From Nemertoderma westbladi (lineage: Eukaryota; Xenacoelomorpha; Nemertodermatida; Nemertodermatidae), in the NCBI GenBank assembly GCA_032718475.1, contig JAUCBJ010000946.1, positions 1 to 56,440 on the forward strand: DNA of 56,440 bases, written 5' to 3'. Below the pieces are notes generated by a model. The model worked only from the letters and a program-made list of their open reading frames with translations, did no database searches and was not told the DNA's origin. The translations under genes and the position numbers were made by a program. Shown here piece by piece: positions 31,470 through 42,724 of this stretch (within the stretch, counting starts at the first letter, position 1; every line of letters begins with the position of its first letter).

Positions 31470-32356
31470 TAGGGATGTGCCGGATATGCGGCTGGGCCGG
31501 AATTCCGGTCTGTAGCAGAGCTATTATTTTACGACTATCTACATCGCTGAGCTGACTGACTACTTTTTACCAAGAATATTTGTATTTGGTTGGGCTCAGC
31601 CTCACTAACACTTAATATATAATAAATAGTACATTTATGGCCATATACTAATTAAGCTGACCACCGTGAATGACCAGTTTATATATTCGACAGGCAATTT
31701 AGAAACTAGTAAATCCAATTTAAATCAGAGAGTATATACAAAAACTACACATATTATTTCTTCGTTGAAATTTTTCAATTTGCACTTTATTTATCAAATC
31801 AATCCATTATATCAAATCGGCGTAGGTTATGGTATAAAAATATTAGTTTCTCTCCACGATCCGGAAGTAGACGAGAGCGTTTCTCATCAAATACATTACC
31901 AGCCTCTACAAATATTCACTCGGAATAAATTGAAGACGCTGGTGATACTAAATATATGTACAAGTATTTGTAAATTAGGAAATGATTCCTTATTTGCAGC
32001 CAACCAACGCAAAACGCCCTTCTCGTCCCGTTTAGTTGGGATAGTTGACATATACATACTTATCTACTTCTGAATTCATAATATTATTATTAAAGTCAAA
32101 GTCCTTATCATGACCTTGCTGATTATGATCCAGTACGTTCGTTATCTATCGACCCAGGACCTAACGCCCAAATTACGTGGTATCCTCCCTCCCTCCAGTT
32201 CTGTTCATGCATAAAGGTACCATATAGCTGATTCAAGGAAAAAAGTGGTAATATATAAAAAAAAATCCGGCTTTGGCCAGAATTCCGGCCGGATTTTTTT
32301 TACAAATCCGGCTCCGGCCTGGCCGGTTTGAAAATAGTCAATCCGGTACATCCCTA
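31470..32356 (+). mobile_element. hAT-like non-autonomous element, 887 bp, in PRDM9-like intron
   Basis: The inverted termini are TAGGGATGTGCCGGAT and ATCCGGTACATCCCTA, flanked by a perfect 8-bp duplication ATATAAAT (31462-31469, 32357-32364). Subterminal ggccggaattccgg-type repeats recur at both ends. One open frame of 135 codons lies inside (31666-32073), but I recognise no transposase domain in it. Copy A keeps only the right part. Confidence 0.82.
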
Positions 32357-32999
32357 ATATAAATGAATAAACATTTATAAATATAAACATTTGTATGGTT
32401 AATAAATAATCAATGACATTGAATGAATAAAGTTCCCGTAAAATATTGGGAGAAACATCATATTTGGTGCGGGAAGTATCGTTTTTGGTTGAAAGTGAAT
32501 TAAATTTGGGTAGAAATAATTATATTTTGGGTGCCGGTTTGAGTAAATTAATTATTTTTTGGATCGCCGAGATATTTAAATTGGGGGATGTAAATTGTTG
32601 GGGCTATTAAAGAACATTAATCAAACATAACGGGAAATAATAGCAGCAAACTATATGGCAGAAATTGTGGAAGGGGGAGTTTACCAATTAATTATGCTAA
32701 ATTAATTAATAAATGCTGAAGGTAATTAATTACCGATCCGGAAATATAATAGATAAATAACTGTTTGAACTATTACCGGTATGTATTGGTTTTTTACACA
32801 ATATATAGCGGAAAAAAATGTTTAAGAAGATTCCGCCCTACTGTGATCGGCCATGACTGAAGCTTTTCCCCAATAATTTTCCCTCAATAAAAACTAGCGC
32901 GATTCTGTAATGAGTAAAATTTATGTTGAGATAAATAATATATCTCGGTGAAATATATAAAAACAAAATTATTTAATTACTATGGCCGTTTTCAACCAC

Positions 33000-33561
33000 C
33001 GTGATTCTCTCCAGTGATAGACTCTGTTTCATTCACGTCGTTCATGTGAAAATCGAAACTTCCTTCTGCGCTCAGATAACTGCCACTTCCCTCGCTACGA
33101 TCGATGTTGTCGCTGTACCATTCATACGGACCTGGCGGAGAATCCGTCGCTTTCCTTCTGTAATAAGGAAGTACCAGATCCGAGTTGGTACAGGCCACGG
33201 ATTCCTTGTCTGAATCATCCTCACAAACATCGACAATAATATCCTCAAATATGGAGTGATCCATAGAGATTGATCCATCTTCTTCTTCGTCTTCAACTAT
33301 AACATCCATCGGTTCGTCGTCGATACCAACTATCTTATCTTCAGGAATAACTTCCCTCCCAGACACTCTATTAGTCTTTTCCTTCATAAAATCTGGGGGT
33401 TCTATTGGCTTGTCTCTGAGTTCGTTAAAACCTAAAGACGTCAGCATCTCGAATTGTTCCTTCAAGGCCAACGATCTACGCCTATCAAAGATGCTCATTA
33501 ACTCCCATTCGTTGTCGGTGAAATAGTGACGGATGGAATCGAACTCGGAATCCATTGACAT
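33000..33561 (-). CDS. PRDM9: PRDM9-like gene, first coding exon with KRAB-like domain
   Basis: The ATG at 33561 opens MSMDSEFDSIRHYF. Residues about 10-46 (RHYFTDNEWELMSIFDRRRS, then LALKEQFEMLTSLGFN) match the ancestral KRAB-like motif of Meisetz/PRDM9 (yFt.eEW..ms...k.r.lk.qfe.l..lGf). An acidic stretch (MDVIVEDEEEDGS and following) and a Ser/Asp-rich tail follow. Without splicing the frame closes three codons past the donor (stop at 32994-32992). With splicing at CACG|GTGGTT, phase 1, it joins the SET exon in frame, giving a predicted protein of about 728 residues. In vertebrates the KRAB domain of PRDM9 recruits partner proteins; that role here is an inference from homology. Confidence 0.75.
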
Positions 33562-33804
33562 CTCGAAGAGTTAATATATGATATAAAGTGATTTAAAAAT
33601 ACAATATACTATTACAATACAGTTGGAATTTTTGTTATTCCAAAAGTAGAACATAAACTGCAAAACGAATATAATATATATACAGTAGGTACTGTAGTAG
33701 CTTGCTAAATTAAGCTATTGTATACGGTGGCTGAAAGCGGCTGTAGGATAGGTGTCATACGGGTCTGGTCTGGACGGTGTCTGTCGGTCTGTAAGTAGGT
33801 CGAC
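33562..33804 (-). promoter_or_regulatory. Upstream flank of the PRDM9-like gene
   Basis: This non-coding stretch upstream of the KRAB start codon is kept in both duplication copies (copy A 3829-4077). It contains AT-rich blocks and ggtctggtctggacggtgtctgtcggtctg. I cannot point to a specific TATA box or transcription start. A LINE has inserted about 240 bp upstream of the ATG in this copy and could affect expression. Confidence 0.4.
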
Positions 33805-35494
33805 TACTACTACTAGGATCGGCATGGTGCATTGCAGCTGCATTTCAAGAATGCCGTGCCGGCTTGTCAACAAAATTGCACCGCCACACCTCCCTATCAC
33901 CCATGATATTTGCTAGATCATCCGCATCTTCAAGGCCAGTGTCCTTTAAGATGCGTCTCAAGAAAGTCATGGGCTGTCCACCATGCTTATTCACTCCATG
34001 AGGCTGCCAAAGTACAAGATTATGCACTGGCTGGATCTCACGGCGAAAGCAATGTCCTGCAAAGCGGAGGCGATTTTGTTCTAGTGTCAAGCTTGGGGGA
34101 ACCAATGAGACACCTCCAATGTTACTTGTGACCACTGAGTCCACTATGAGTCCATAGCTTTCCAGTTCGCTTCTTGAACTGGGTTCCAGCCGAAAACAAT
34201 CCATTTCCAGAGATAAAATCCTGAAGATGGACAGAATTTCGGTTAACACTATTGCTATAGACCCAGGGCGATGTAGGTGATTGGTGTAGACTTGCATTAA
34301 AGTCTCCAAGGAATGTTAAGAATGCATGCTGATCCACTCCATCAGTAGCTGCTTGTAGATTGTGGTAGAAATTTTCCACCTCCTCTACAGGGGCAACACT
34401 AGTTGGAGAGTAGCACACAATCAGAACCACCTTAGGAAACTTCTTAGCCAGTCTTCCAGAACATGAGAAGTGGCAACGGATGATGCGGTTAGAGATTTGC
34501 TCTATTTTATCCAATGCTGCATGTGCAGTTGGATTCATCAATAGACCAATTCCACCATTGCCACTATCATCTGCTGACGCGAGGGCGAGTCGCCAACCGC
34601 CCCCCCATGTCCTTAATCAGAACCTCATCAGTCTGTCCAGTCTGCAATCGGTGCTCTTGAACACCCACTGCGATAAGAGAAAGCTTATCTGCCAAGGCAG
34701 TCAGCTCACCTTGTCGCATTGGGGACCCGAGTGTTAGGGTGTTTACTGAGGCTAGTCTAGTGACTTGCCTCTGATTCACCAATGGCTTTGTTGGTCGGGG
34801 TGGAACATGAGAGTAGCCTCCAACTCCAGAATCCCTCTCACATCACAATCTGGCCTCCCTGGTGACCCAGGGTGTGGGCCAGAAAGGTCATCAGGAAAGG
34901 GGCTCCAAGAATTGTTGGCTGCTCTCTCTCCAGTAGGGGGTGAGACAGGCAGCCGGTCAGGAGTTAACTGACGCCTGTGAGGCCGATTGTGTCCGGTAAT
35001 TCCACTGGCCTCTAGTGGCCTGACCTCCGCATTACTAATGTAATCCATAGTGGGGGTTGGGGGGTGCTTTTTTGCCGAGTCAGCTCTCGGGGCAAATACC
35101 ACACCCTGGTTTGCCATTCCACAGGGTGGGTGTCGCAATAAAGTCAGATATGAGGCCCATCACCCTTATCTACTCTGGCGCACATGACCCACCATTGGCT
35201 GTTGCAGCTCATCTGCTGGGTCATGCCCTGTACCCTTGCTGCCAGGTGCAGGTCGCAGTGAAGTGCTCTCAGAGTGGACATGAGAACACTCTACTCCTGA
35301 CAAGCCATTGGTAGATCACCATCTGCCTGGTCAGGCCATATACCCCTGCAGCCAAGTATATGGGTCCTTAATCCAGGACCAAGGGCGTCCTTATCCCAGA
35401 ACGATGGGGGTCCTAGTTACAGGACCAGATTTGCCCTAGTAAGAGGGTCTATGCAGCTACAGGTGGCACCTCCTTTATGCTGCATGGAGGTGGC
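33805..35494 (-). mobile_element. APE-type LINE, both ends kept, RT centre deleted
   Basis: A perfect 12-bp target duplication AAGTAGGTCGAC flanks it (33793-33804, 35495-35506); the empty site is in copy A at 4066-4077. On the minus strand the 5' UTR begins at 35494 (ccacctccatgcagc). A basic ORF segment (MANQGVVFAPRADSAKK) and an APE endonuclease (GVQEHRL, NGGIGLLMN, FLGDFNASL) follow. Near 34125 the sequence jumps to the C-terminal tail (RLRFAGHCFRR, LVLWQPHGVNKHGG, MGDREVWR). The tail ends in a CTA/TAG microsatellite typical of this family. The 12-bp duplication shows that it inserted after the segmental duplication. Confidence 0.87.
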
Positions 35495-36009
35495 AAGTAG
35501 GTCGACGGTTAACGCTATAAAAATAAACTACCGGAAAATAAAAAAAATAAACGGAAACAAACGCTCGTGATTGGCGGTTTCCAATGTGGGAATTTTGAAA
35601 CTCACTATAGTTTTGTACGGTTGTTTAAGTGGTATTGTATATGCAGCACCCTGGTTTAGTTGTGACATTCCTGGGCTCCCAATCATTCCTAGCCCAAACC
35701 TGGCTTTCAACCTTATCTGGTGGATAAATGGGAACTTACTGTGGAAGATCACCTATATTGGTAAACAGGCATTCCTTGGCTTAACGAGCCTAAAAGATTC
35801 TCCCATTCATTAAGTGGTAGTATTCACTTACAACATAAAGTTTATGTTTATTTTACTGTGTAATATACTTTATTTTGCATTAATATCTGTCTGTACAATA
35901 TAGTTTCCGTAATTTTTCCTCTATTTTAAACAACAACCGAACAAATACAGAAATGTTGATTGCATTTGTACAGTTATGTAGTCATTTGAATATAGGATCA
36001 GGTGACAAA

Positions 36010-36770
36010 GTCAGGTGGGATAACTACTACTATAATCGGCCTGCTGCATTTAAACTGCACATTGAGATACTATGCCAGCTTAACAAAAACATATTCTCAC
36101 CATCATGTAATCCACAATTGACAAGCCCAATTGAGCGCGCATTACGACTGCTATGTCAATCAAAGTTGCACCGCCACAACTCCCCATCCCCCATGAATTT
36201 AAGGAGATTATTCACATTATTCAAAGGCCATAGTCCTTTAGGAGGCGTTTCACGAAAGTCACGGGCTGCCACCATGCTTATTCACTCCATGAGGACGCCA
36301 AAGCGCAAGATTATGCACTGGCTGGTTCTGCAGGCGAAAGCAATGTCCTGCAAAGCGGGGGCGGTTCTGTTCAAGTGTCAAGCTAGGGGAGACTAATAAA
36401 ACACCTCCAAGGTTGTATAGACTGATAGAGACTACGGTTGGAGATGTGTTCCTTGTACTTGACACAATGAGCTCAACACAGCATTATTGAGAAAGTGCGA
36501 TCCAGAGATTTGGTGTCCGCAGTTGCAGTTAGAGCCCAGTATGGACTCCCGTACAGGATAAGAGTACTGGTACTACTACTGCCATAATAAATAATCGAAC
36601 CTTAAGTTTCCGTTTTATTTTATTGGACTTCCAAATAATGTAGACTATTTTACGCCGCCCATGCCTTCCCCTTACATATCGGAAGGTCTGAAATTCGAAT
36701 CCATAATCCCAAGTACCAGAAGTCATCCACGTGCTCAAGCAAGCCGTCCCTAGAGCTTAAATGCCCCTTT
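36010..36770 (-). mobile_element. Old LINE 3' fragment, copy B, with empty BEL site
   Basis: It is the duplicate of 4585-5062 plus 17412-17690. The sequence cacagcattattgagaaag is continuous at 36478-36496, giving the pre-insertion state of the BEL1 target. Coding is decayed (RFAGHCFRLQNQPVHN on the minus strand). Confidence 0.82.
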
Positions 36771-37685
36771 CAAACAATGACCATAAAATGATCCAAACCA
36801 CCACATTAGTAGCCAGCTGCAAATGGGGTGTAAAAATCACGAAAAAAAAGTAATTATTCGAGGAATCGGAACAAAAGCACGTGGTGGCATGAACAGAACA
36901 TCGAAAATGAGCAGTAACATGAACAGAACACAACATCGAAGTACCGGTACGTGGTAATGTAAACATGAGTGGGCCTTTCGTGGAGCTGCGAACCAATAAA
37001 AAAAAACAATAATATAAATTATTACAGTATATGATACACCATACAAAAATATATAGGCCTATCCAGCTTACAGTATACCACTATACCAATAGGCCTAATT
37101 AAAAAAAATAAAATGTTATTTTATAGACTTAGGCCTACCGCCTACTGGTCATTATTCTAGAAATCAAACTTATGATAAATGAAACTATACTACCAACTAC
37201 CGTTATCTACAAATCTACAGTACCTACTGTCAGACCGTACAGGCAGATTATACGAGAAGCACTACGGTACCGTACTACCGGTACCTAATGCAGTAATGCA
37301 TATCTGCATGTCAAAAGGGGAATGGTACAGAGTTAGAGAAAGTTTCACTTTATCGATTACCGGTATCATACTAAAACTACAGTAAATGCCTGATGGGTAT
37401 TGCCTACAATAGTGAATTCCTTGCTTGTGTGCAACTGACTGAATGTGTTGCATCAGAGTCTGTATTCAGAAAATGTTTCACTTTAGGGCCTACCGACTTT
37501 TATACTGCTACATGTACAGCCTATTATGATGTCAACGTCTACGAGTCTGCATGTGTATAACTATAGCAGACAAGTCTGTCTTCAGGAAATGTTTCACTTT
37601 CACATTTGCAACCTACAGTATTGCGACTTGTCAGATATGTGCTAGAATACATCCTGTGTCTTTGTAGGGTCGGTAATCGCCACTA

Positions 37686-37757
37686 ATCTACTACTAGGAT
37701 CGGCATGCTGCATTGCAGCTGCATTTTGAAGAATGCTGTGCCGGCTTGACTTTAATA
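37686..37757 (-). mobile_element. LINE 3' tail fragment
   Basis: A 72-bp piece ctactactaggatcggcatg...gtgccggctt equals the 3' end of the LINE at 33805. It marks the right edge of duplication copy B, so LINE sequence may have been involved in forming that breakpoint or inserted later. Confidence 0.75.
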
Positions 37758-37830
37758 ATAAAGTCGCGACTAAAATAATAAAGTCGCGACTTTAATAATA
37801 AAGTCGCGACTTTAATAATAGAGTCGCGAC
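37748..37830. repeat. 20-bp tandem repeat, about four units
   Basis: The unit is close to aataataaagtcgcgacttt, repeated directly with one or two changes per unit. Each unit contains the palindrome agtcgcgact. Direct abutment of units without spacers, in animal DNA, marks a minisatellite. Confidence 0.88.
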
Positions 37831-37934
37831 AATATTCGTGAATATATGGCATGAAATTTGGGACGAATATAATTAGCGAATAAAAATACAAAATGTATGC
37901 CATAAAAGACATCATTCCTCCACATGTCACGTAG

Positions 37935-39441
37935 TACATCAGGTGGCAGACAGGAAACAATTTCTTAACAAACATGGTCACTGTTACACGTGCCTCGGGA
38001 CAAATCATCAGGCGCGAGATTGTCTTAAGCGTAAACCCTGTTATAAATGCAAAAAAATTGGACATCATGTAACAATATGCGATACAAATAAGGCAACATT
38101 CGCTAATATAGTCACAAATAAAAATGCTGAAAAACATGTATCATCACAACAGTCGCAAGAAACAAAAGAGGAATCAACTACAGCCATGGTTGCACCCACG
38201 TTCAACAATGACATACCGGTATGCAAATGTATGCCAGTTGTTCTTCTACAAACAGCTGTAATATATTGCATACATACAACAGGTCACACGAATACATTGA
38301 ATGCCTTATTTGATCCAGGAAGTGAAAGGACATTCATTACACAAGAATTTGTTAACGAGCATAATTTAAGGCCATTACAGTAGGACAAGATAGAATGTCC
38401 GTTCAAGGATTTGGTGGAGGCAAGAAGGTTGCGCTAAATCAAACAGATATTCAAAGTAAACTTGTTGTTGCGGAATGGGTCAATTGCTGCTATAGAAGCA
38501 GTTGTTGTACCTAAAATATGTGAGCCATTACAAAATAATATAACTTCTAGTGAATGGAGAGCAAAACTTTCACTCAAGGCAACAGATCCCGCAGATCCTC
38601 CATTAATGTCAGACTCACATGATACATTTTCCAGTACAACTACTTGTAGGGGCAGACTACTACTGGGAGTTTGCCAGTGGTACTTGTATCCGCTCATCTG
38701 ACTCTAATTTCGTAGCTAAAGACAGCGGAGTAGGGTGGTTATCAGGGAAAGTTTATGGAACAAACTTTCATGGTTCAACAAATGTAAACAAATCAAACAA
38801 TGTTACATGCAACTTAATAGAAACTCAAACAATGGAGTCGAACAAATCACAAACTAACAATAACAATGATAATCTGATAAATTTGTTGAATGCTTTTTGG
38901 TCACTTGAAAGCATCGGAATAAACGATGCTGATGAGAAAACCACAAACATCATAGAAAATATAACAAAAATAGATGGTCTATATTCAGTAGGATTACCGT
39001 GGAAAATTAATCCCGAAAGTTTATTGGATCACTTCACATTTTGCTCCAAGCAACTATCATCGCTGTTACGGCGTTTAATCGAAACTGATCTCCTTGAAAG
39101 ATATGACAACGTTATAAATGAGCATTTCCAAAAGGGTTACATAGAAAAGGTCGATTATAAGGAGCCTTTGAGAGAAAGCTCAGGTGCTCATTATATGCCG
39201 CGTCATGGTGTAATAAAGGAACAACGTGAGACCACCAAACATCGCGTCATTTTCAATGTATCTGCAAGAACTTATTCAACTGACCTGTCTCTTAATGACT
39301 GTCCAGAATCCGGCCCAAATTCCATACCAAAATTGTGCCACAATTTACTATATTATTTCCGCATCCATAATATATCCGATATAGAACAAGCCTTTATGCG
39401 TTGTCAGATTGATCAAGCGGACAGAAACTATTTACGTTTAA
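37935..39441 (+). pseudogene. Second BEL/Pao copy (BEL2), gag tail to RT start
   Basis: Frames at 37943-38383 and 38619-39476 encode two zinc knuckles (CYTCLGTNHQARDC, CYKCKKIGHHVTIC), a BEL-type protease active site written DPG rather than DSG (LFDPGSERTFITQE), a linker (LLVGADYYWEFASG) and the RT start (FQKGYIEKVDYKEPLRESSG, YMPRHGVIKE, DIEQAFMRCQ). There is a frame change between 38383 and 38619. Sequence divergence from BEL1 is large, so it is a different family. A piggyBac-like element interrupts the RT at 39438-39441. Confidence 0.83.
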
Positions 39442-41007
39442 CCCTATTAAACCCGGGGGGGGGGGGGTCAATATGACCCCCCCCGTGGTTTTTTTATTAT
39501 AATTCTGAAACAAACGCAGTTGGGAATCTGAAATTTTATGACTTTTCCTAAAAATCTATTGTCTTCTTAGTAGTGAAAACCGTTTTCAAAAATATTGGGT
39601 ACTTTTCGAGTTATAGCACCATTTTTTAACCCTACTTTTGGCACTTTTTTTGAGACGTTTTTTGAAAATTACATTTCATTAAATATGAATTGTAACATCT
39701 CTATTTTTGATTTACACCGGTTTTTTGGTGTTAGAAATTTGATGGAATTAATATAAATTGATTTAGAAATTTCAAACTTGTTTTTTCGGTGGGTGCCAAA
39801 TTTTGGTGCCAGCACCAAATTTTGAATTATGTCAATTTTGTAAATTGATTGTTTGAAACTTGTTTTTTACGCAATTGGGGTTTTTTGGGGTTCTGGATTC
39901 GATGAAATATATACGAGTTGCACCAAGCGTATCAAACTTGTATTTTTCGGTGCTGTGTGCAAATTTTGGTGCTAGCACGAAATTTTGAAAATTCATTCGA
40001 TAGATAAAATTGCTTGTGACAATTTATTTCTTGCGTTTTAGAGGTTTATGGCTGTTCTGAATTTAATGGAATAAATAATTATCGAACTAGACATCTCAAA
40101 CTTGTATTTTTCGGATGTGGGTGCAAAATGTGGTGCTAGCACCAAATTTTGAAAACCATCAAATATATCAATTGATTGTGTCACCTTGTTTCTTGCGTTA
40201 TACGGGTTTGTGATGGTTCTGAATTCAATGGAATCAGTAAAAATTTCATAAGAGTTCTCAAACTGGTATTTTTCGCCAGTGGGTGAAAATTGTTGTGCCA
40301 GCACCAAATTTTGGAAAATATGCAAATTTATCAGTAGATAGTATCACCTTGTTTCTTGCGTTATACGGGTTTATGAGGGTCCTGAATCCGATGGAATCCA
40401 TAAAATCAGCACTGGACATCGCAAACTTGTACTTTTTGGTGATGGGTACGAAATTTGGTGCTAGCACCAAAATTTGCCAAATTACGCCAAAAAATACAAG
40501 TATCAATGATCTGGCATATTAGAAATGTATTCCATTAGCCATATTAACCATATTAAAACCTGAAAATGTGAATTTACAGCATCATATACCGGTAAGTGAA
40601 TTAAAAATTTTGTGTTCTACCTGAAAAGTGCTGGTTACTTGTTTTTTTCATTTTTTTCCTACGCAGAGAGGACTAAACGGCCATTTATAGTAATCATATC
40701 ATTTTTAAATATTTTCCAATGTTTTTTGCACCCCAGAAAACCTGTATTGAAAAATAATTAGCCGAAAATGTAACTTTCAAATTTTGTGAAAATTGTGCAC
40801 TACTTGTAATTTTGGTGCTGCAATATAACCACCCCAGTACATTTTTTCGAAAATTTTTTTTTCGGTCCGATCCAGACAAGTGATACCTACGTTCAAACAA
40901 AAAATCAGACGTTTTCGTAAATATTTGTAGATTTTAGAGGGGGGGGGGGGTCAATATGACCCCCTCCCGGTATTTGTACAGCATTTTATAGCCCGGTACT
41001 AATAGGG
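39442..41007 (+). mobile_element. piggyBac-like non-autonomous element, 1.57 kb
   Basis: It inserted in TTAA with duplication (39438-39441, 41008-41011). Termini CCCTATTAAACCCGGG and, inverted, CCCTATTAGTACCGGG match at 13 of 16 positions. Both ends carry a G-run followed by the palindrome gtcaatatgac. The interior is an array of about five ~163-bp units (39780-40500), each with a ggtgctagcacc-type palindrome. No transposase. CCC ends and the TTAA target are diagnostic of piggyBac. Confidence 0.88.
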
Positions 41008-41011
41008 TTAA

Positions 41012-41874
41012 GTGCCATATTAGAACATCACTTACAAATATAATCGAAATCCGCAAGTACTCTAGAAGCGAAGTAGTCAGAAAAAGTAGTCACAAAAATC
41101 CTATAGATGGTACAGATAACAAACTTGAAGATATTCAAACATATGCTAAAGTTTCTATTGCACAACCTGAACCACAAAATAATAAAAGTAATCGGGTTTT
41201 AGGGAAATTATGGCATCTAAAGGATGACAAATTAGGTTTTGATCTAAGTAGTGTTCACAAATATATATCAACCATTACACCATCAAAAAGGGGCGAGCTG
41301 CAATTAATTGCAAGAATTTACGACCCACTGGGGTTTCTCGCATCTTACACTGCTCCAATGAAAGCGACACTACAAACTTTGATCGACAAACTAGATTAAC
41401 AAAGTTCACATTTACAGGACTACGATTTTCAACAACAAAATGTACTGTATACTTGTGGACAGACGCTTACGACGTTTTGTGTTGGATAAAATCAACTAAC
41501 CAAAACTGTAAGCAGTTTGTTCAAAATCGCCTAGCAGAAATTCGTAAATTAACAAACGACTTAAATGCCCAATGGCGACACTGTCCAGGTTCGATGAACC
41601 CAGCTGATATGCCAACAAGAGGTTTGACAGCAGAACAATTACTAAACTCAAATATTTGGAGACATGGTCCCAAATTTCTGAGTATAGGGGGCGAAGTCAC
41701 ATGGCCAAATAAGACTGTCAATGAGCACAATGTATCGACATGTTCTTTCAAAGAAATTAAGTCATTGGCAGTAACAACTTCTGGTCCAAATAATACTAGG
41801 GTATGTTCACTGTCAAGTGTTATAGACAGTTCAGAATTCTATTGTATAGCTTTGCAGCAAAGCTTAGCAACCTT
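41012..41874 (+). pseudogene. BEL2 continuation: A17/RNase H region
   Basis: In successive frames the plus strand gives KLWHLKDDKLGFDLSS, RIYDPLGFLASYTAPMKATL, then LWTDAYDVLCWIKSTNQ and WRHCPGSMNPADMPTRGLTA. These are the conserved blocks around the RT-RNase H junction and RNase H end of BEL/Pao pol. The RT catalytic motif region is missing, and a frameshift lies near 41400-41450. A LINE tail ends it at about 41875. Confidence 0.8.
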
Positions 41875-42722
41875 TGCCGCATTGCAGCTGCATTATATAT
41901 ATGTTATATATATATTAAGAGAGCTGTGCCTTCTTGGTGACAAAATTGCGCCGCCACAACTCCCTATCACTCATGACATTTGTTAGATCATCCGCATCTT
42001 CAAGGCCAGTAGTGTCCTTTAAGATGCGTCTCAAGAAAGTCATGGGCTGTCCACCATGCTTATTCACTCCATGAGGCTGCCAAAGCACAAGATTATGCAC
42101 TGTCTGGTCCTCACGGCGAAAACAATGTCCTGCAAAGCGTTGACGGTTCCGTTCAAGTGTCAAGCTAGGGGAGATTAATGGAACACCTCCAATGTTGTAT
42201 AGAGTCAGATTGGACATGTGTTCATAGTACTTGACACAATAAACCCGGTGCAGCATTCTTGTGAATGTGCCATCGAGAGATTTGTTATCCTCTGCAGTCA
42301 GAGTCCAGCTTGGACTTCCATAAGAGTACTGGTACTACTGCTGCCATAAATAATCGAACCTTAAGGTTAATTCTATGGGACTTCCAAATCCTTGTCGGAC
42401 TGGACTATTTATCGCTGCCCATGCCTTCCCCTTACGTGTCCGTAGGTTTTCACCTGACTTTCTGATGCATGATCCCAATTAGCAGAAGTCACCCATGTGC
42501 TCAAGCCAGCCGTCCTTAGTGTTTATGCCTTTCCGATCAGACATTTATAAAGGGCTGTCTACTGTAGGTTGTCTGTCATGATTTTGGTCTTCTTTGAATT
42601 TACAAAAAGACCAACACTAGAAGCAACCTGTTTCAATGAGCAGAGGAGCCTTTGGGCTCCCTCTAGTGATTCTGACAGTACCCCTATGTTTGCTGCGCAG
42701 CCCAGGTCAGGTCAGGTATTCT
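41875..42722 (-). mobile_element. LINE, 3' half in minus orientation
   Basis: The minus strand encodes RT sequence from just at the catalytic motif C region (ANIGVLSESLEGAQRLL, VGLFVNSKKTKIM) through the thumb to the C-terminal tail (QRFAGHCFRREDQTVHN, LVLWQPHGVNKHGG). The 3' terminus near 41875 has the same gcattgcagctgcatt end as other copies, extended by a TA-rich run. It joins the plus-strand 5' end of the same LINE family at about 42725, giving inverted halves. Confidence 0.83.
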
Positions 42723-42724
42723 AG

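Larger units (their letters stand above)
30163..32999 (-). other. Proposed intron of the PRDM9-like gene
   Basis: The donor candidate is CACG|GTGGTT at 33000/32999 (weak) and the acceptor GCTTTCAG at 30163. Phase 1 on both sides keeps the frame (CAC + Gcc ACA GAA). The intron carries a complete piggyBac-like element (30401-31081) and a complete hAT-like element (31470-32356). Its right half belongs to the segmental duplication. Confidence 0.6.
31757..37685 (+). repeat. Segmental duplication copy B
   Basis: This is the direct-orientation partner of 2482-5062 plus 17412-18520, about 29 kb away. It holds the intact KRAB exon, its upstream flank, and the old LINE fragment with an empty BEL site (36483-36487). 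Copy-specific additions are the LINE at 33805-35494 and about 177 bp at 36967-37143. The right edge coincides with another LINE tail at 37686. Confidence 0.9.

Noticed and set aside
37748-37830. Possible CRISPR-like array
   Set aside because: Units of 20 bp abut with no unique spacers and the context is animal DNA; this is a minisatellite.
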